A stretch of DNA of 64,000 nt from Thermoflexus hugenholtzii (GCF_018771565.1 NZ_CP076326.1:1054001-1118000); one strand, 5' to 3'; numbered from the stretch's first letter, positions 43,052 to 53,141 are shown. Translations and numbers: made by a program. Notes: generated by a model not told the origin, from the letters alone.

Positions 43052-43726
43052 ATGGACTGGCGGCCTGGCCTGGAGGAGCACCCCGAGCTTCTTCTGAAGC
43101 CTCAGGAAGCGGCCCGGCTTTTGGGGGTGACGGAGCGTTGCCTGAGGAGATGGGCGCAGGAGGGTCGGATCCGGGCGGTTCGGACTGCGGGCGGGCATTA
43201 TCGTTATCCGCTCGATTCGGTGTTGCAAATCATTGGTTCCTCCCCTCAATCGTCTCCTGAGCGCACGGCCGCGCTGTATGCCCGCGCTGCCTGCCGCCGC
43301 GAGATCGAGCGTCAGCTGGGTGTTTTGCGGAAGGCGGCCGATGTGATGGGTTATGCGGTCCTCTATGAGGACTATGATCTTCGGGGTGGGGATCGGATCG
43401 GAGAGGGTTTGCAGCGTTTGATCCTTCTGGGGCGTCGGGGGCTTTTCCGGGCGTTGATGGTGACCTCTTACAGCCGCGTGAGCTGGCTGGGGGTGGTGGA
43501 TCCTCGCTTCCTTCATCTGGTGTTCATGCTGATGGGCGTGCCGCTGGTGGTGGTGAATCCCTCCAGGGAGTTCGGATCCCCGGCGGAGTTGCTGCTGGAC
43601 TTCATTGAGATCCACGAGCGGATGGCGGAGTCGCTTCCGTCGGAAGCTCGGAAGATGAACCGGGAGATCCTCCAGGCGCTGCGGATCCTCCAGCGTCGGC
43701 ATCGGATCCGGTGGGAGGAGGAGTGA
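43052..43726 (+). CDS. MerR-like HTH protein with inactive serine-recombinase domain (IS607 TnpA-like)
   Basis: This 224-residue protein has a MerR/excisionase HTH (LKPQEAARLLGVTERCLRRW at 15-34, then GGHYRYP) followed by a resolvase-like domain. In active IS607-type enzymes the next motif is YARVSS with the nucleophile Ser; here it is YARAAC (76-81). The later DRLTRFG-type Arg motif reads SYSRVSWLG (139-147). The overall fold markers (ERQLGVLRKAADVMGY, GVPLVVVNP) are kept. I infer a DNA-binding regulator derived from a transposase. No tnpB or element ends are adjacent. GGAGCAGG precedes the ATG. Confidence 0.75.
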   Translation: MDWRPGLEEHPELLLKPQEAARLLGVTERCLRRWAQEGRIRAVRTAGGHYRYPLDSVLQIIGSSPQSSPERTAALYARAACRREIERQLGVLRKAADVMGYAVLYEDYDLRGGDRIGEGLQRLILLGRRGLFRALMVTSYSRVSWLGVVDPRFLHLVFMLMGVPLVVVNPSREFGSPAELLLDFIEIHERMAESLPSEARKMNREILQALRILQRRHRIRWEEE

Positions 43727-44299
43727 GGGGGCCTTGCAGGGTGCCCTCCAGATGATTTGCTTAATGTATCTTAAACAAATCAAAGCCTCGGAAGACAAAA
43801 GGCGACCCCCAGCGGATGCCCTCCCCTTCAGGAGCCTGGCCTCGGGCGGATCCCCGATGGGATCCTGGCTGTTGGGAAGGTACCACACGAATCATTTGTC
43901 TTGAAAGGTCGTTTCACGCATTCCCGGCCTCTGATCCGCCTCTGGGACCTCCAGGAGTTTCGAGGGGCGCGATGCCCGGAGGCCGGCGGGGTGCGATGCG
44001 CAGGCCGGGTGTCCCCGCCATACAGGCGCTGGGGCTCCTCTCCCGCGCGGGAGTGAAGGGGTCCCAACCGGGCGGATCGGAGGACAGCGGCGCCCTCCGG
44101 ACGGCGCGTCCGCTCCATGCCCGTCGGATCGATTTTCCCCTCTCCTGCCCCTCTCGATCCCCCCTTAGCCGGTTTCCATCCTGCGCGGGCTCGATGGCGC
44201 CCTGCGTCCGGAGAAGGTCTGCGAGGGCTGGAGTGGCCGGATCCGCGGCGAGGAGGCGCGCCGCATCGCTCGCAGGGGAAGCGCGATTCGCCCTCGCCG
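43727..44299. other. Intergenic region without a recognisable gene
   Basis: This 573-bp stretch has no convincing gene on either strand. Its first 180 bp is AT-richer and contains GATTTG and CAAATC as a loose inverted repeat at 43754-43781, possibly a terminator for the HTH gene. The rest is GC-rich; frames open across it lack ribosome sites and recognisable products. Confidence 0.5.
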
Positions 44300-44950
44300 T
44301 CAGCGTTCCGGAGCCGGAGGCGGTGGGGGGACCTCGACCCGCGCGATGGGATCCGAGAGCGTGATCGGGATGGGGAGCAGCAGCCCGCCGGCTCCACGGC
44401 TGGCCTGGATCACCAGCCACCGGGGATCCCACTCCGGGCGCGCGTGGACGAGACAGCGGCATCGATACCCCTCCCCTGCCTCCCCTTTCCGTTCGGGATC
44501 GGGATCCCAGGCCTCTGATTCCGCCGCGACGTCCGGCCCGCGGAAGTGACCGATACCCAGATAGAGCCGGATCTCCAGCGTCGCGGGTCCGGTCCCCGTC
44601 AGGAACAGCGGATGGACGGAGCCCTCGTCGGCAGTCTTCCTTCGGGCTTCCCATTCGAACGAAAGCCACGGGCATTCGCTGCGGGCGGGCTTGCCGGTGT
44701 AGGGATCGAAATACTCATAGGTCCATCGGAGGTTGCCCACCCGGACGATGAAATTCCCGATCTCCACCGGGGTGTTCGTTGGGATGACCGGGAGCTTCTC
44801 GAGGGTTTCCGCCGGGGTGGGCGGAGGGGTTTCGGGGGGGAGGTTGGGGCATGGCACCGTCCAGAAAGCCGGCTCGGGCGTGGGCCGGGCGCAAGCCGCC
44901 GTTAGAGCGGCCATCAGAACCAGACCGATCCCGCAACCTTTTTCCCTCAT
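44300..44950 (-). CDS. Putative lipoprotein, unknown function
   Basis: This 216-residue protein has a signal peptide with lipobox TAAC (Cys20) and a Pro/Thr-rich tether with PPETPPPTPAETLEKLP. The mature part looks like a beta-sandwich (EIGNFIVRVGNLRWTYEYFD, ATLEIRLYLGIGHFRG, RWLVIQASRG), a form seen in cell-surface proteins. No family was recognised. GGAGGGCAG lies before the ATG. It is 21 bp downstream of the zinc-ribbon gene on the same strand and may share its message. Confidence 0.75.
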   Translation of the reverse strand: MREKGCGIGLVLMAALTAACARPTPEPAFWTVPCPNLPPETPPPTPAETLEKLPVIPTNTPVEIGNFIVRVGNLRWTYEYFDPYTGKPARSECPWLSFEWEARRKTADEGSVHPLFLTGTGPATLEIRLYLGIGHFRGPDVAAESEAWDPDPERKGEAGEGYRCRCLVHARPEWDPRWLVIQASRGAGGLLLPIPITLSDPIARVEVPPPPPAPER

Positions 44951-44971
44951 CGCTGCCCTCCTGAACCACCG

Positions 44972-45193
44972 CTATGCCTGCCTCTTAATTGAGCCGATCC
45001 ATTCAGCCTCACTACCACAACGTGGGCAACGACGACGTGGAGGTCGGCCCATACCTGTCAGTCCCCACCAAATATCATGCGGAGTGTATTCCCCCCCACA
45101 CGCGTCACAACATAGTTTCCGACACTTATAACAACGGTAGATCCCACTTTCATCCATGTTCCCGCAATTTGGACACCGTGTATAACGTGCCAT
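44972..45193 (-). CDS. Small zinc-ribbon protein, 73 residues
   Basis: This small protein has four Cys pairs or near-pairs: CPNCG, CYKC, CCDAC and CPRCG. They fit two zinc-binding knuckles. TPHDIWWGLTGMG separates the third and fourth. It is probably a soluble nucleic-acid or protein-binding adaptor. GAGGAG lies before the ATG. Its start is only 38 bp from the leader-distal end of the CRISPR array, so leftward transcription of the array could read straight into this gene. Confidence 0.8.
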   Translation of the reverse strand: MARYTRCPNCGNMDESGIYRCYKCRKLCCDACGGEYTPHDIWWGLTGMGRPPRRRCPRCGSEAEWIGSIKRQA

Positions 45194-48100
45194 CTCTCAG
45201 CTCCTCTGACAGAAATGAGCACCCGCATTGTGTTTCAATCCCACGCTGGTTCGATTGAGGCAAGGGGTTTTCGGTTGAGGTTTCGTGGAGAATTCGTGAA
45301 GTTTCAATCCCACGCTGGTTCGATTGAGGCGGCCCGGCTCGAGCGTTAGGATTTCGTGAGCGTTATCGTTTCAATCCCACGCTGGTTCGATTGAGGCTCG
45401 GGTGGATGCGATGACCAGCAAGGAGAAAGAGAAGGTTTCAATCCCACGCTGGTTCGATTGAGGCCTCAATCAGATCCGCGACTTCCTCGCGGCGGAGATA
45501 GTTTCAATCCCACGCTGGTTCGATTGAGGCCGAGGGCCGCCCCAAGCGGGCGATCTACGTCAGGAGGAGTTTCAATCCCACGCTGGTTCGATTGAGGCAT
45601 GAGATCGAGAAGCCCCAGGCCCTCCGGAAGGTGCGTTTCAATCCCACGCTGGTTCGATTGAGGCTGGGTGGGCCCCAACTGCGCGCATCTCGAGACAGAG
45701 TTTCAATCCCACGCTGGTTCGATTGAGGCCGTTTATGATCGCAGTGATCTATGCGACCCGGTCGCGGTTTCAATCCCACGCTGGTTCGATTGAGGCGTCT
45801 ATCGGAGCATCCCCCCACCACTCCTGGGAGTTGTGTTTCAATCCCACGCTGGTTCGATTGAGGCAAGTATCATCTCCATCGTTTCATTGTGGGTTTCCTG
45901 AGTTTCAATCCCACGCTGGTTCGATTGAGGCGTGTCGTATGGCGATATATCGCACGGCGAAGATCTTCAGTTTCAATCCCACGCTGGTTCGATTGAGGCG
46001 GGGAACCGTTCCTTCCTTGTTATACCCCCAGTTGAGCGTTTCAATCCCACGCTGGTTCGATTGAGGCTCAGCGCCCGTGACGCCGCGGTCGCTTGGGTGA
46101 AGTGCCGTTTCAATCCCACGCTGGTTCGATTGAGGCTGGAACAACAATAGCTTCTCGCATAGCCTTCATCACAGTTTCAATCCCACGCTGGTTCGATTGA
46201 GGCATTTTGTAGTCACCCGGGTATGGGGTCGGCGTTGGCGTGTTTCAATCCCACGCTGGTTCGATTGAGGCGATTACCAGGTCCACAAAGTAGTTACAAG
46301 CTGGGCACGTTTCAATCCCACGCTGGTTCGATTGAGGCCCGAGATGGCCAGTCTGGAAACCGTGAGTGCCGGACTGGGTTTCAATCCCACGCTGGTTCGA
46401 TTGAGGCGGAATTTTTTAACGTTTGGCCGGAGCGCTTTAACGTTGTTTCAATCCCACGCTGGTTCGATTGAGGCTTGTGAAATCTATCACAAGTGGCCAT
46501 ACCTATTGACAAGTTTCAATCCCACGCTGGTTCGATTGAGGCCCATTCCCGCCCGGAACGCTCCTGTGGTGGAGCGTAGTTTCAATCCCACGCTGGTTCG
46601 ATTGAGGCTGCGGCGAATAGCGCAACAATGCGATCAGCGATTTTGGTTTCAATCCCACGCTGGTTCGATTGAGGCCCACGCAGCGCGCGGCGCGGCTGGG
46701 GCTCAAGAAGGCGTTTCAATCCCACGCTGGTTCGATTGAGGCCCAGGACAGGTGCACATTCGCCAGCTGTGGGCAAAAGAGTTTCAATCCCACGCTGGTT
46801 CGATTGAGGCCAGGTGCCGCGGTCGGTCTCCTCCGCGAATGTGATTTCCGGTTTCAATCCCACGCTGGTTCGATTGAGGCCAATGCAGATATGAAAATCG
46901 AAATCGCATTGAACAACCGTTTCAATCCCACGCTGGTTCGATTGAGGCCTCAGATGAACGATGCGTCCCTCCCCTCCCCGCAGGAGTTTCAATCCCACGC
47001 TGGTTCGATTGAGGCCGTCCTCGGCTGCGCCCCCGATCCCGCCCGGCGCCGGGGTTTCAATCCCACGCTGGTTCGATTGAGGCCGAGGACCGGGCGGGGA
47101 CGGGAGAGCACCACAGCCTGCGTTTCAATCCCACGCTGGTTCGATTGAGGCCTGTGTTCCTCAACCCATCTCCGCGCTTCCTCTACGTGGTTTCAATCCC
47201 ACGCTGGTTCGATTGAGGCCCCTCCATTGCCGCTGCGGTGCGAGCGGCACCGAAGCGTTTCAATCCCACGCTGGTTCGATTGAGGCCACTGCGCGATCTC
47301 GCTGATCGCGATCGCCTCCTCCACTGGTTTCAATCCCACGCTGGTTCGATTGAGGCCAGGTTACGGGTCAGGCTACCCTCGGTAGCGCTCGCGCGTTTCA
47401 ATCCCACGCTGGTTCGATTGAGGCCGACCACCAAGACCACGGCCTCCGGCCGCCAGGTCTCCAGTTTCAATCCCACGCTGGTTCGATTGAGGCCCACAGT
47501 GGTATGCAAACGGCCTTCGGCCGTTTGCTTCGTTTCAATCCCACGCTGGTTCGATTGAGGCAAGACCTGAAACATCAAGCTGCTGCAAGACAACATCGGT
47601 TTCAATCCCACGCTGGTTCGATTGAGGCACCTTCCGGAGGAACGTTGAAGCACTACGAGATGCCCAGTTTCAATCCCACGCTGGTTCGATTGAGGCTTTC
47701 TTCAAGTATCTCTTCCGCTGATGTTCTTGTTTCGTTTCAATCCCACGCTGGTTCGATTGAGGCACTTCGAGGTCCCTTGCGACCAGGTCGCGAGGAGAAC
47801 ATCGTTTCAATCCCACGCTGGTTCGATTGAGGCCGGTCATCGAGGCCAAGCGGCGCCTGTATGGGCATGCCCGTTTCAATCCCACGCTGGTTCGATTGAG
47901 GCCAGGGGAGGCCGCTTCGGGATCGCTCAACAGGAATGGTCTCGTTTCAATCCCACGCTGGTTCGATTGAGGCGCAGATCGTGATCCACAACCCCACCAC
48001 CCGCCAGATCCGTTTCAATCCCACGCTGGTTCGATTGAGGCGTGGTGCTGATGCCGGTCGTCGGCGTTAGCCCGATGTTCAGTTTCAATCCCACGCTGGT

Positions 48101-50703
48101 TCGATTGAGGCCTTCGCCATCTCGCGCCTCCCGCGCATAGGATTTTCCGTTTCAATCCCACGCTGGTTCGATTGAGGCGCCGGCGGGGGGCGTGATGCCG
48201 ACGTTTGTGCTGCTGCGTTTCAATCCCACGCTGGTTCGATTGAGGCAGTTGTATGGGTTCCCATAAGTCGCGTTGAAAAGATCAAGTTTCAATCCCACGC
48301 TGGTTCGATTGAGGCCCGGACGGCCACCTGCTCGTTGAGGTTGAGGCTTCTTGGTTTCAATCCCACGCTGGTTCGATTGAGGCTCGGTGGACGGCCGGGA
48401 GCCGGCCCCAAAACCTGTGCGGTTTCAATCCCACGCTGGTTCGATTGAGGCTTGTCTCATCGTAGCCAAGATCCTTTAGCAGCTCGAGTTTCAATCCCAC
48501 GCTGGTTCGATTGAGGCGAGACGGGTTCCCAGCCGGAACAGGAATCCGAGCAGATGTTTCAATCCCACGCTGGTTCGATTGAGGCGAGCTATCTCGGATC
48601 GCCATGATCGACAGGTTGTTCTCGTTTCAATCCCACGCTGGTTCGATTGAGGCACGGAACACCTGGACGTTTCGGGAGGCTTGCAGAGTTGTTTCAATCC
48701 CACGCTGGTTCGATTGAGGCCAACGTGACGCACGTCCCCCGGGGGTTGATGCGAACCGTTTCAATCCCACACTGGTTCGATTGAGGCGGGACAAGATCGC
48801 GGAGTTGGCCGGATCCGTGATCCAGTTTCAATCCCACGCTGGTTCGATTGAGGCGCTGATGCAGATCCCTGATGTGGGATCCATCATCGGTTTCAATCCC
48901 ACGCTGGTTCGATTGAGGCTGGCGGCTGGTTGTCAAGACGGACCAGGATGAGATCGGTTTCAATCCCACGCTGGTTCGATTGAGGCGAGTCATCTTGCTT
49001 GCGGAGCGCACCTGGAACAGGTTGTGTTTCAATCCCACGCTGGTTCGATTGAGGCGCCCAATACAGCTGCTCCCCGAAGAAGCTCTGCTCCCGTTTCAAT
49101 CCCACGCTGGTTCGATTGAGGCGATACGCGCGGCTGTGGATCGAGAACCCGTTCCGCGGTTTCAATCCCACGCTGGTTCGATTGAGGCGTTCCCGTCGCG
49201 ATCCTGGCGGGGATCGCCATCTACGTTTCAATCCCACGCTGGTTCGATTGAGGCCGATGCGCTCCGACTGCGGAAGGCGGGCATTGAATTCGGTTTCAAT
49301 CCCACGCTGGTTCGATTGAGGCCCTTCGCGTTCTCGTTCGTCAGCACCAGCATTTCGTCGTTTCAATCCCACGCTGGTTCGATTGAGGCCCGTATCCCGC
49401 TGGCGCCCCAATCGGTATTACAAACGTTTCAATCCCACGCTGGTTCGATTGAGGCAGGAGATCGCGGTGTGATCACGAAAGCAACGCGTCCGGTTTCAAT
49501 CCCACGCTGGTTCGATTGAGGCCACGCCGCATGGGTATGTGGCGGTGGATATCAGCACAGTTTCAATCCCACGCTGGTTCGATTGAGGCCGCGGATGCAG
49601 CGCCCGGGAGTATGAAGTCCACATACGTTTCAATCCCACGCTGGTTCGATTGAGGCATACTTCCCTCCTTGTTTCCTTGTTTTCCCGCCAGCCGTTTCAA
49701 TCCCACGCTGGTTCGATTGAGGCCGGGACCTTCCGCGCCGTCCGCCTGGAGGGGGAGGAGGTTTCAATCCCACGCTGGTTCGATTGAGGCTGCAACACGT
49801 ATGGACGCCACAGGTGACGGAGATCGGTTTCAATCCCACGCTGGTTCGATTGAGGCCGTGTATTGCTTCGTGTGCGGCAAGCCGTTCAAGCGCGTTTCAA
49901 TCCCACGCTGGTTCGATTGAGGCCGGGCGTCCCCCGCAGCCTCCTCCACTCGCGCCACATCGGTTTCAATCCCACGCTGGTTCGATTGAGGCCCTGCCAA
50001 GCCCGAGAGCACCGGTCCCAGAACCGCCGTTTCAATCCCACGCTGGTTCGATTGAGGCCAAGGGCTATAAACTTGTCGAGGTCGAGGCCGCGTGGTTTCA
50101 ATCCCACGCTGGTTCGATTGAGGCCATGCTCCATCATCGTTTGCCTCCTCTATCGGATGGAGTTTCAATCCCACGCTGGTTCGATTGAGGCCCACGGACT
50201 TGACGGCCCCCACCTGCGTCGAGTGCGCGGTTTCAATCCCACGCTGGTTCGATTGAGGCCGCCTCCCTCAGCGCCCGCGAAGCTCTTTGAGAAGCTGGTT
50301 TCAATCCCACGCTGGTTCGATTGAGGCCACCTCCTCCCGGGCCTGGCCCAATCCCTTGCGCAGCCGTTTCAATCCCACGCTGGTTCGATTGAGGCCGCTC
50401 ATTGGGCTCCCAAATTGCTCATTAGACCCCCATGTTTCAATCCCACGCTGGTTCGATTGAGGCCCCTGGGTTCCGGTTCCGCTGGTGCACGGATCGGCTC
50501 AGTTTCAATCCCACGCTGGTTCGATTGAGGCCTGGGGACGCCGTGCTCGACCAGGGCCGGGTCAACCTGTTTCAATCCCACGCTGGTTCGATTGAGGCCA
50601 CCAGGAGAACAACCCAAACCAGCGAAGCCCATTCGGGTTTCAATCCCACGCTGGTTCGATTGAGGCGTCCCCCGTCCCCGCGCTGCCGCACCGCCACGCT
50701 GCC

Positions 50704-51111
50704 GTTTCAATCCCACGCTGGTTCGATTGAGGCCTTGAGCTCTTCAACGAGCCCTCCACGCTCCCGGACGCCCGTTTCAATCCCACGCTGGTTCGATTGA
50801 GGCCTGGTCTTCGAGGGGCCGATCCGCCTGCGGGATCTCCGGTTTCAATCCCACGCTGGTTCGATTGAGGCCTCTGGCCGGGATGCGGCTCCCACTCCAA
50901 GAAGGCCGTTTCAATCCCACGCTGGTTCGATTGAGGCCTTGAGCTCTTCAACGAGCCCTCCACGCTCCCGGACGCCCGTTTCAATCCCACGCTGGTTCGA
51001 TTGAGGCCTGGTCTTCGAGGGGCCGATCCGCCTGCGGGATCTCCGGTTTCAATCCCACGCTGGTTCGATTGAGGCCTCTGGCCGGGATGCGGCTCCCACT
51101 CCAAGAAGGCC
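50704..51111 (-). repeat. 204-bp tandem duplication of three spacer-repeat units in the array
   Basis: The block 50704-50907 (three repeats, three spacers) is repeated exactly at 50908-51111. The three spacers start CTTGAGCTCTTCAACGAGCC, CTGGTCTTCGAGGGGCCGAT and CTCTGGCCGGGATGCGGCTC on the plus strand. Confidence 0.93.
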
Positions 51112-51383
51112 GTTTCAATCCCACGCTGGTTCGATTGAGGCCCTGCTCCCGGAGCCGGCCCGGGCCAGGCCGTCCAGAAGTTTCAATCCCACGCTGGTTC
51201 GATTGAGGCCCCCGGGGCGGGCAATACGTGCGGGGGCGCAAATATCACGTTTCAATCCCACGCTGGTTCGATTGAGGCCCCTTCACGTGCAGGCGGAGGC
51301 CGTCTCGCGGGAGCTGGTTTCAATCCCACGCTGGTTCGATTGAGGCCACCGTCCTGCGCTCGCAGTCCGGTTTTTTCTGCCTC

Positions 51384-51958
51384 ATTTCAATCCCACGCTG
51401 GTTCGATTGAGGCCCCCGTCTTCTTGACGAACATCACGCACCTCCGTAAGCATTTCAATCCCACGCTGGTTCGATTGAGGCCGTAATTGTTTGCGCCGCT
51501 CACCAGCCGCATCCGCACCATTTCAATCCCACGCTGGTTCGATTGAGGCCCGGCATCGCTGCGGGTCGGCATCCATCCGAGATCGCGATTTCAATCCCAC
51601 GCTGGTTCGATTGAGGCCTCGAACATCCCATATGCTCCAGGGATCGGAAAGGTCACATTTCAATCCCACGCTGGTTCGATTGAGGCCGCGCGCCGTCCTG
51701 GGGGTGCACGAGTATGTGCGCTACGATTTCAATCCCACGCTGGTTCGATTGAGGCCGCCGTTTCGGGCGAACTTGCGGATCGTGAAGTAGGAATTTCAAT
51801 CCCACGCTGGTTCGATTGAGGCCTCTGAAGGTGACCGCGAATGTTTCCACCACGTGGGTGAATTTCAATCCCACGCTGGTTCGATTGAGGCCGCGGCAGC
51901 CGAGGGGCTGAGGGTGGCGGCTTATGTGATTTCAATCCCACGCTGGTTCGATTGAGGC
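51384..51958 (-). repeat. Nine leader-proximal repeats with a changed terminal base
   Basis: The last nine repeats on the right begin ATTTCAATC instead of GTTTCAATC on the plus strand. In the transcript this is the final base C to U, giving a predicted handle AUUGAAAU. Confidence 0.93.
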
Positions 51959-51975
51959 CCCTGCGATTTCAGGGG
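51958..51975. promoter_or_regulatory. Inverted repeat at the leader-repeat junction
   Basis: CCCCTG and CAGGGG form a perfect 6-bp inverted repeat with a 6-nt centre that begins on the last base of the first repeat. It may be an anchoring site for spacer integration. Confidence 0.4.
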
Positions 51976-52026
51976 GTGAATGGGGGAAGGGAGAGAGAAC
52001 CCCCTTCGGAAATCCAGTTCGCCTTA

Positions 52027-52055
52027 AATATAGCATCGATCGTGCGGTTTGTCAA
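52027..52055 (-). promoter_or_regulatory. CRISPR array promoter
   Basis: On the minus strand TTGACA (52050-52055), 17 bp, TATATT (52027-52032). Transcription would begin about 60 bp before the first repeat and run into the array. Confidence 0.8.
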
Positions 52056-52090
52056 GGGGTGCGGGCTTCTCCACGGATGTGGGGACGACG

Positions 52091-52269
52091 GGGGTCCGCG
52101 GAAGCCTTTTCCGAAACATGGGATCAGATCCCTATGGGGGGATCTTTTCGGATCGAAAGGGAAGCGGATGGTTGGGGATGGGGGGAGAAGAGAAGGGTTC
52201 GAAGGGATCATTTTATAAGCCTTCCGCGGACCCCTGGTGGCCGGATTTTCCATGGAGGTCCGCGGAAGG
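52091..52269. repeat. Inverted repeat pair plus third copy beside the CRISPR leader
   Basis: GGGGTCCGCGGAAGCC (52091-52106) faces GCCTTCCGCGGACCCC (52219-52234) with one mismatch, enclosing 112 bp. A third direct copy AGGTCCGCGGAAGG is at 52256-52269. The pair may be the ends of a small non-coding element or protein-binding sites. Confidence 0.6.
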
Positions 52270-52300
52270 TTTCTGCGCCCACTGAACGCAAGGTGAGCGC

Positions 52301-53035
52301 TCAGGTTCCTGAACCGGGATGAGGAGAGGATGGAGCGTTGAAGGATAGGCCTCGCTCCCTCAGGCTGATATATCGGCCGCGCCCAATGATCAGGTGATCC
52401 AGCACCCGGATCCCCAGCAGCTGCCCTGCCGCGATGAGATCCCGCGTGAGCGCGATGTCCTCTGGAGAGGGCGTGGGATCCCCCGAGGGATGGTTGTGGG
52501 CCAGGATCAGGGAGACCGCGTTGCGCCGGATGGCCTCCCGAAACACCTCCGCCGGCCGCACGAGGGTGGTGTTCACGTTCCCTACATAGATCGTCGGGAT
52601 CGCCACCACCCGCCCCCGGGTGTCCAGCAAGATGGTCCGCAGGGTTTCCTGCTCCAGGTCCGCCATGTCCGCCAGCAACATATAAGCCTCATGCGCGGAG
52701 CGAACGAAGGGGCGCTCCTCCGGAGCGGCGGCGGCGACGCGCCGGCCCAGCTCCAGGGCGGCCTGGATCTGGGCCGCCTTCGCGAGGCCAACCCCCGGGA
52801 TCCGGGCCAGCTCATGGGCCGGGATCCGCCCCAGCCCGCTCAATCCCTCGCAGTGCTGCAGGATACGATGCGCCAGTTGCAGGGCGTTCTCCCCACGGCG
52901 CCCGGTGCGCAGCAGGATCGCCAGCAGTTCCGCTGCGGACAGCGCGGCCGGACCGTGTTGCAACAGTCGCTCCCGGGGTCGCTCCTCGACCGGGAGATCC
53001 TTGATGGTGAGCCACAGGATGCCGGTCTCTTCCAT
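52301..53035 (-). CDS. radC: RadC-family JAB-domain DNA repair-like protein
   Basis: This 244-residue protein has an N-terminal helix-hairpin-helix domain (ELARIPGVGLAKAAQIQAAL) and a C-terminal JAB/MPN+ metalloprotease-like domain with the metal motif HNHPSGDPTPSPED (His, His, Asp). Its true activity is unknown despite the name. It is next to the CRISPR leader but transcribed in the same leftward direction, so its message could read into the array. ATG 53035 begins after GGGAGGG. Confidence 0.92.
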   Translation of the reverse strand: MEETGILWLTIKDLPVEERPRERLLQHGPAALSAAELLAILLRTGRRGENALQLAHRILQHCEGLSGLGRIPAHELARIPGVGLAKAAQIQAALELGRRVAAAAPEERPFVRSAHEAYMLLADMADLEQETLRTILLDTRGRVVAIPTIYVGNVNTTLVRPAEVFREAIRRNAVSLILAHNHPSGDPTPSPEDIALTRDLIAAGQLLGIRVLDHLIIGRGRYISLRERGLSFNAPSSPHPGSGT

Positions 53036-53141
53036 CCCGGTGTTCCCTCCCCTGTAAACATGATAGCCATGGAACCGGAGGGCACCGGCGATGCGATGCG
53101 GGACGGGGCGTCGCAATGAAGGGCGTCGCAGCCCTATCTCT

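Larger units (their letters stand above)
45232..51958 (-). CRISPR. Large CRISPR array, about 100 repeats and 99 spacers
   Basis: The repeat is 30 nt. Read on the minus strand it begins GCCTCAATCG and ends GTGGGATTGAAAC, the 3' end that yields the AUUGAAAC 5' handle typical of type I-A/I-B and III crRNAs. By hand I count 100 repeats; mean spacer length is then about 37.6 nt, in line with individual values such as 39 and 37. Transcription is inferred to run right to left, with the leader at 51959 onward. Repeats are almost invariant: one internal variant (48758-48787) and nine variants at the leader end. No cas gene is within the window. Confidence 0.97.
51959..52300 (-). promoter_or_regulatory. 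CRISPR leader and flanking region
   Basis: This 342-bp gap lies between the array and radC. It has no gene. The part next to the array (to about 52060) is AT-richer and carries the array promoter; the outer part carries three copies of a GGTCCGCGGAAG sequence, two as an inverted pair. Confidence 0.75.

Noticed and set aside
43816-44675. Open frames of 180-250 codons on both strands before and inside the lipoprotein gene
   Set aside because: They overlap each other and the lipoprotein, are Arg/Gly/Pro-rich and lack any motif or start signal.
45232-45261. GGTTCGATT in the CRISPR repeat looks like a tRNA T-loop
   Set aside because: No acceptor, D or anticodon stems are present and the match recurs only because the repeat does.
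45232-51960. Many open frames of 60-180 codons with repeated peptides such as SHAGSIEA, NPTLVRLR or SNQRGIE
   Set aside because: They are translations of the CRISPR repeat in different frames and have no ribosome sites or gene structure.
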